From NCBI GenBank assembly GCA_021785735.1, contig JAJYEP010000002.1, positions 1 to 44,015 on the forward strand: 44,015 bases of DNA. The letters run 5' to 3'. Source of the DNA: Thermoplasmata archaeon. Its GTDB lineage: Archaea > Thermoplasmatota > Thermoplasmata > Thermoplasmatales > Thermoplasmataceae. Under the pieces are notes generated by a model. That model ran no database searches. It was not told the DNA's origin and saw only the letters and a program-made list of their open reading frames with translations. Positions 42,625 to 44,015 of the stretch are shown piece by piece. Each line of letters starts with the position of its first letter. Within the stretch, counting starts at the first letter, position 1. A program made the translations under genes and the position numbers.

Positions 42625-42946
42625 TCACTAATAATTTAGAATTAAGATTAACAAATAGCATAGACTACTTTAAAGCTATTAATGCTGGAATCTACAGCAC
42701 TTTGAATCAGTTTGCCGCAGACTCCAAGATAGATTGTAATGGACGTACTTGCTTTGATTGACCTAAGATCACGAATTTTAAAGAATGTTGTTTCGTTCAC
42801 TACAACCCGGTTTATCTACTGTCTAATAATAGTGACCATTCTTCTTGAACATGAAAGCAGTCTTATCATTCACCCACACGTTTCATTCAGTATTATCAAA
42901 CGTAGATCGTTCTGAGAATCTTTTAGGGATAACAAGGCTCACAGAA

Positions 42947-42960
42947 TTTATAAATAATAG
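42947..42960 (+). promoter_or_regulatory. TATA-like promoter box for tRNA-Gly
   Basis: The A/T-rich stretch aatttataaataat lies about 26 nt before the tRNA 5' end, a normal archaeal tRNA promoter spacing. Confidence 0.5.
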
Positions 42961-42979
42961 CTTAGGGATTACGGAGTGA

Positions 42980-43052
42980 GCGGGTGTGGTGTAGCCTGGT
43001 AACACGCGAGCTTGCCAAGCTCGTGCCTCGGGTCCAAATCCCGGCACCCGCA
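42980..43052 (+). tRNA. tRNA-Gly (GCC)
   Basis: A full cloverleaf of 73 nt. The acceptor stem is GCGGGTG/CACCCGC with all seven pairs and discriminator A. The D stem is GTGT/ACAC, and the anticodon stem is CGAGC/GCTCG around loop TTGCCAA (anticodon GCC at 43014-43016). The T stem is TCGGG/CCCGG with one wobble. The T loop is TCCAAAT, with C at position 55 instead of the usual T. No intron; CCA is not encoded. Confidence 0.95.
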
Positions 43053-43238
43053 TGCTGATTATATATTCTATGGGTTTTACTTGACATAAGTCTACTGCGA
43101 GGATAAGCTCTGGAAATTCGCTTCGATTAATACCAACCGGAAACCTTGCAACAATATTCGCAACTATCCACGTCGCTTATTGTGCACACCTTGTTGATCT
43201 GGTTTTAGAATTCCATGAAAAGTGGTTCAAGAAAATAA

Positions 43239-43248
43239 TTATATATAG
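43239..43248 (+). promoter_or_regulatory. TATA-like promoter box for the PH-like/SHOCT gene
   Basis: The stretch ttatatatag is centred near 43243, about 23-26 nt before ATG 43266. It favours that ATG over the one at 43260. Confidence 0.45.
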
Positions 43249-43265
43249 AATATATTTGTATGTTT

Positions 43266-43811
43266 ATGGTAGAAGATGGAAACGAACCAATTCCAAAATT
43301 CACAGAACTGCCAGAAAAATACAGGGAAAGGCTTAACAAGATTCTGTCTCCCGGGGAGAACATAGAATATTCCTTGAGGTGTATTGCCGGTACCCACGCT
43401 CAGGGCATGAATGTGAGAGCTTATGGAGGTGGTGCGGCCGGAGAACAGCTTGGACATCCCTGGATGATAATAACCAACCAGAGGTTTCTTCTTGTGTCCA
43501 AAGGACTGCTATCATTTGAAGAGAGGCAGTTCAGATATGAGCAAATTTCATCTGTGGAACTCAAGCAGGGAATCATAGAAGATCATATCATCATAACAGG
43601 AATGGGCGTAAATGAGGACTGGACCTTTTGGAAGAAGTTGAGAGACCATACAACCAGAGGAGTTCAGTTGCTTCAAATGAAGATCAATCAGCGTGCACAG
43701 GGTCAGTCCTCTTCTGCCGGTCCTCAGGATCCATTGACTGAACTTAAGATGAGACTTGTACGTGGAGAGATCACGCCAGAGCAGTACGAGAAGCTTAAGT
43801 CGCTGCTATAG
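43266..43811 (+). CDS. PH-like domain protein with C-terminal SHOCT motif
   Basis: A 181-residue protein. Residues about 25-125 follow the pattern of a bacterial-type PH-like domain (HPWMIITNQRFLLVSKGLLS…EQISSVELKQGIIEDHIIITG). After a Ser/Gln-rich linker the last 28 residues form a SHOCT motif (DPLTELKMRLVRGEITPEQYEKLKSLL). Such proteins are short, widespread and of unknown function, possibly bound to membranes or large complexes. No membrane helix is seen. It follows tRNA-Gly and has its own TATA-like box. Confidence 0.72.
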   Translation: MVEDGNEPIPKFTELPEKYRERLNKILSPGENIEYSLRCIAGTHAQGMNVRAYGGGAAGEQLGHPWMIITNQRFLLVSKGLLSFEERQFRYEQISSVELKQGIIEDHIIITGMGVNEDWTFWKKLRDHTTRGVQLLQMKINQRAQGQSSSAGPQDPLTELKMRLVRGEITPEQYEKLKSLL

Positions 43812-43833
43812 TAAAATAGTAAAGTACTCGGAA

Positions 43834-43843
43834 GATTTATTTT
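43834..43843 (+). promoter_or_regulatory. TATA-like promoter box for the M13 peptidase gene
   Basis: The stretch gatttatttt is centred near 43839, 26 nt before ATG 43865, so the transcript is expected to be leaderless. Confidence 0.45.
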
Positions 43844-43864
43844 CCATTTTAAATCAGCTAGATA

Positions 43865-44015
43865 ATGACAAGAAAGGATAGGTCAGCCAAAATTTCCATA
43901 ATAGGTGATGAAGAAAAACCTGAAAATCCGAAATTTTCCATTGAATTCATGAACAGGCAGGCTGATCCTCTGGATAATTTCTATGAATTTTCAGCTGGCA
44001 ACTGGATCAGAACTC
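43865..44015 (+). CDS. M13-family zinc metallopeptidase, N-terminal fragment
   Basis: An open frame of 50 codons runs off the window. After about 30 polar residues it reads NRQADPLDNFYEFSAGNWI, the conserved start of the neprilysin-like M13 peptidase domain (D-P..DF(Y/F)..(V/A)G.W). The catalytic HExxH would lie beyond the window. No signal peptide is visible, which suggests a cytoplasmic peptidase. The family is an inference from a short segment. Confidence 0.65.
   Translation, partial: MTRKDRSAKISIIGDEEKPENPKFSIEFMNRQADPLDNFYEFSAGNWIRT

Noticed and set aside
42598-42640. C/D box sRNA, because tgatgat resembles a C box.
   Set aside because: No properly spaced D, C' or D' boxes on either strand.
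42739-42915. 58-codon ATG frame in the gap before tRNA-Gly, with a hydrophobic middle.
   Set aside because: No TATA box or Shine-Dalgarno at a useful distance, and arginine codons cgt, cga and cgg are used although neighbours prefer aga and agg. Likely chance.

Overview
This window looks like a stretch of chromosome from a thermoacidophilic archaeon of the Thermoplasmatales or a close relative. The evidence is a seven-iron zinc ferredoxin, archaeal L11-L1-L10(P0)-L12(P1) ribosomal genes, Dph2, archease, pyruvoyl arginine decarboxylase, tetraether lipid synthase, Orc1/Cdc6 and B-family polymerase. Many TATA-like boxes are centred about 26 nt before a start codon (leaderless transcripts). Other genes carry an AGGTGA-type Shine-Dalgarno, and TTG/GTG starts are frequent. 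I saw no transposase, integrase, rRNA or CRISPR array.

Layout. 1-3.98 kb: end of a membrane protein, an orphan-looking DNA methyltransferase, an MFS transporter, an unknown protein with a possible winged-helix end, and a YrhK-like membrane protein. 4.0-5.7 kb: a radical-SAM protein with a B12-type N-terminal domain, candidate GDGT ring synthase. 5.8-11.4 kb: a DNA-processing island with a nuclease-helicase fusion, a divergent Orc1/Cdc6 and, on the other strand, an overlapping operon of two unknown small proteins and a B-family polymerase with substituted catalytic motifs. 11.7-16.0 kb: sugar nucleotidyltransferase, DUF131 membrane protein, coiled-coil protein, Taw2/Trm5-type tRNA enzyme, zinc ferredoxin. 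16.0-21.3 kb: beta-hydroxyacid dehydrogenase plus archaeal prepilin-type peptidase, HutI, Dph2, tRNA methylthiotransferase. 21.5-28.2 kb: Lrp regulator, a compact SHMT-like / CBS-HPF / TldD / TldE operon, Rieske protein, peroxiredoxin. 28.3-33.8 kb: unknown protein, ribosomal stalk operon with a small membrane protein at its end, hydrolase, TruA. 33.8-42.5 kb: geranylgeranyl-reductase-like flavoprotein, aldolase/SDR fusion, LeuRS with arginine decarboxylase, archease, tetraether synthase. 42.5-44.0 kb: a gene-poor gap, tRNA-Gly(GCC), a PH-like/SHOCT protein, and the start of an M13 metallopeptidase.

Three themes recur: membrane lipid maturation (Grs candidate, GGR-like, Tes); translation and RNA modification (LeuRS, TruA, Taw2/Trm5, MTTase, Dph2, archease, stalk proteins, a CBS-HPF fusion that may act in ribosome hibernation); and a DNA-processing island that is the best candidate for an undescribed system. 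All function calls rest on motif recognition by eye; no database search was run.
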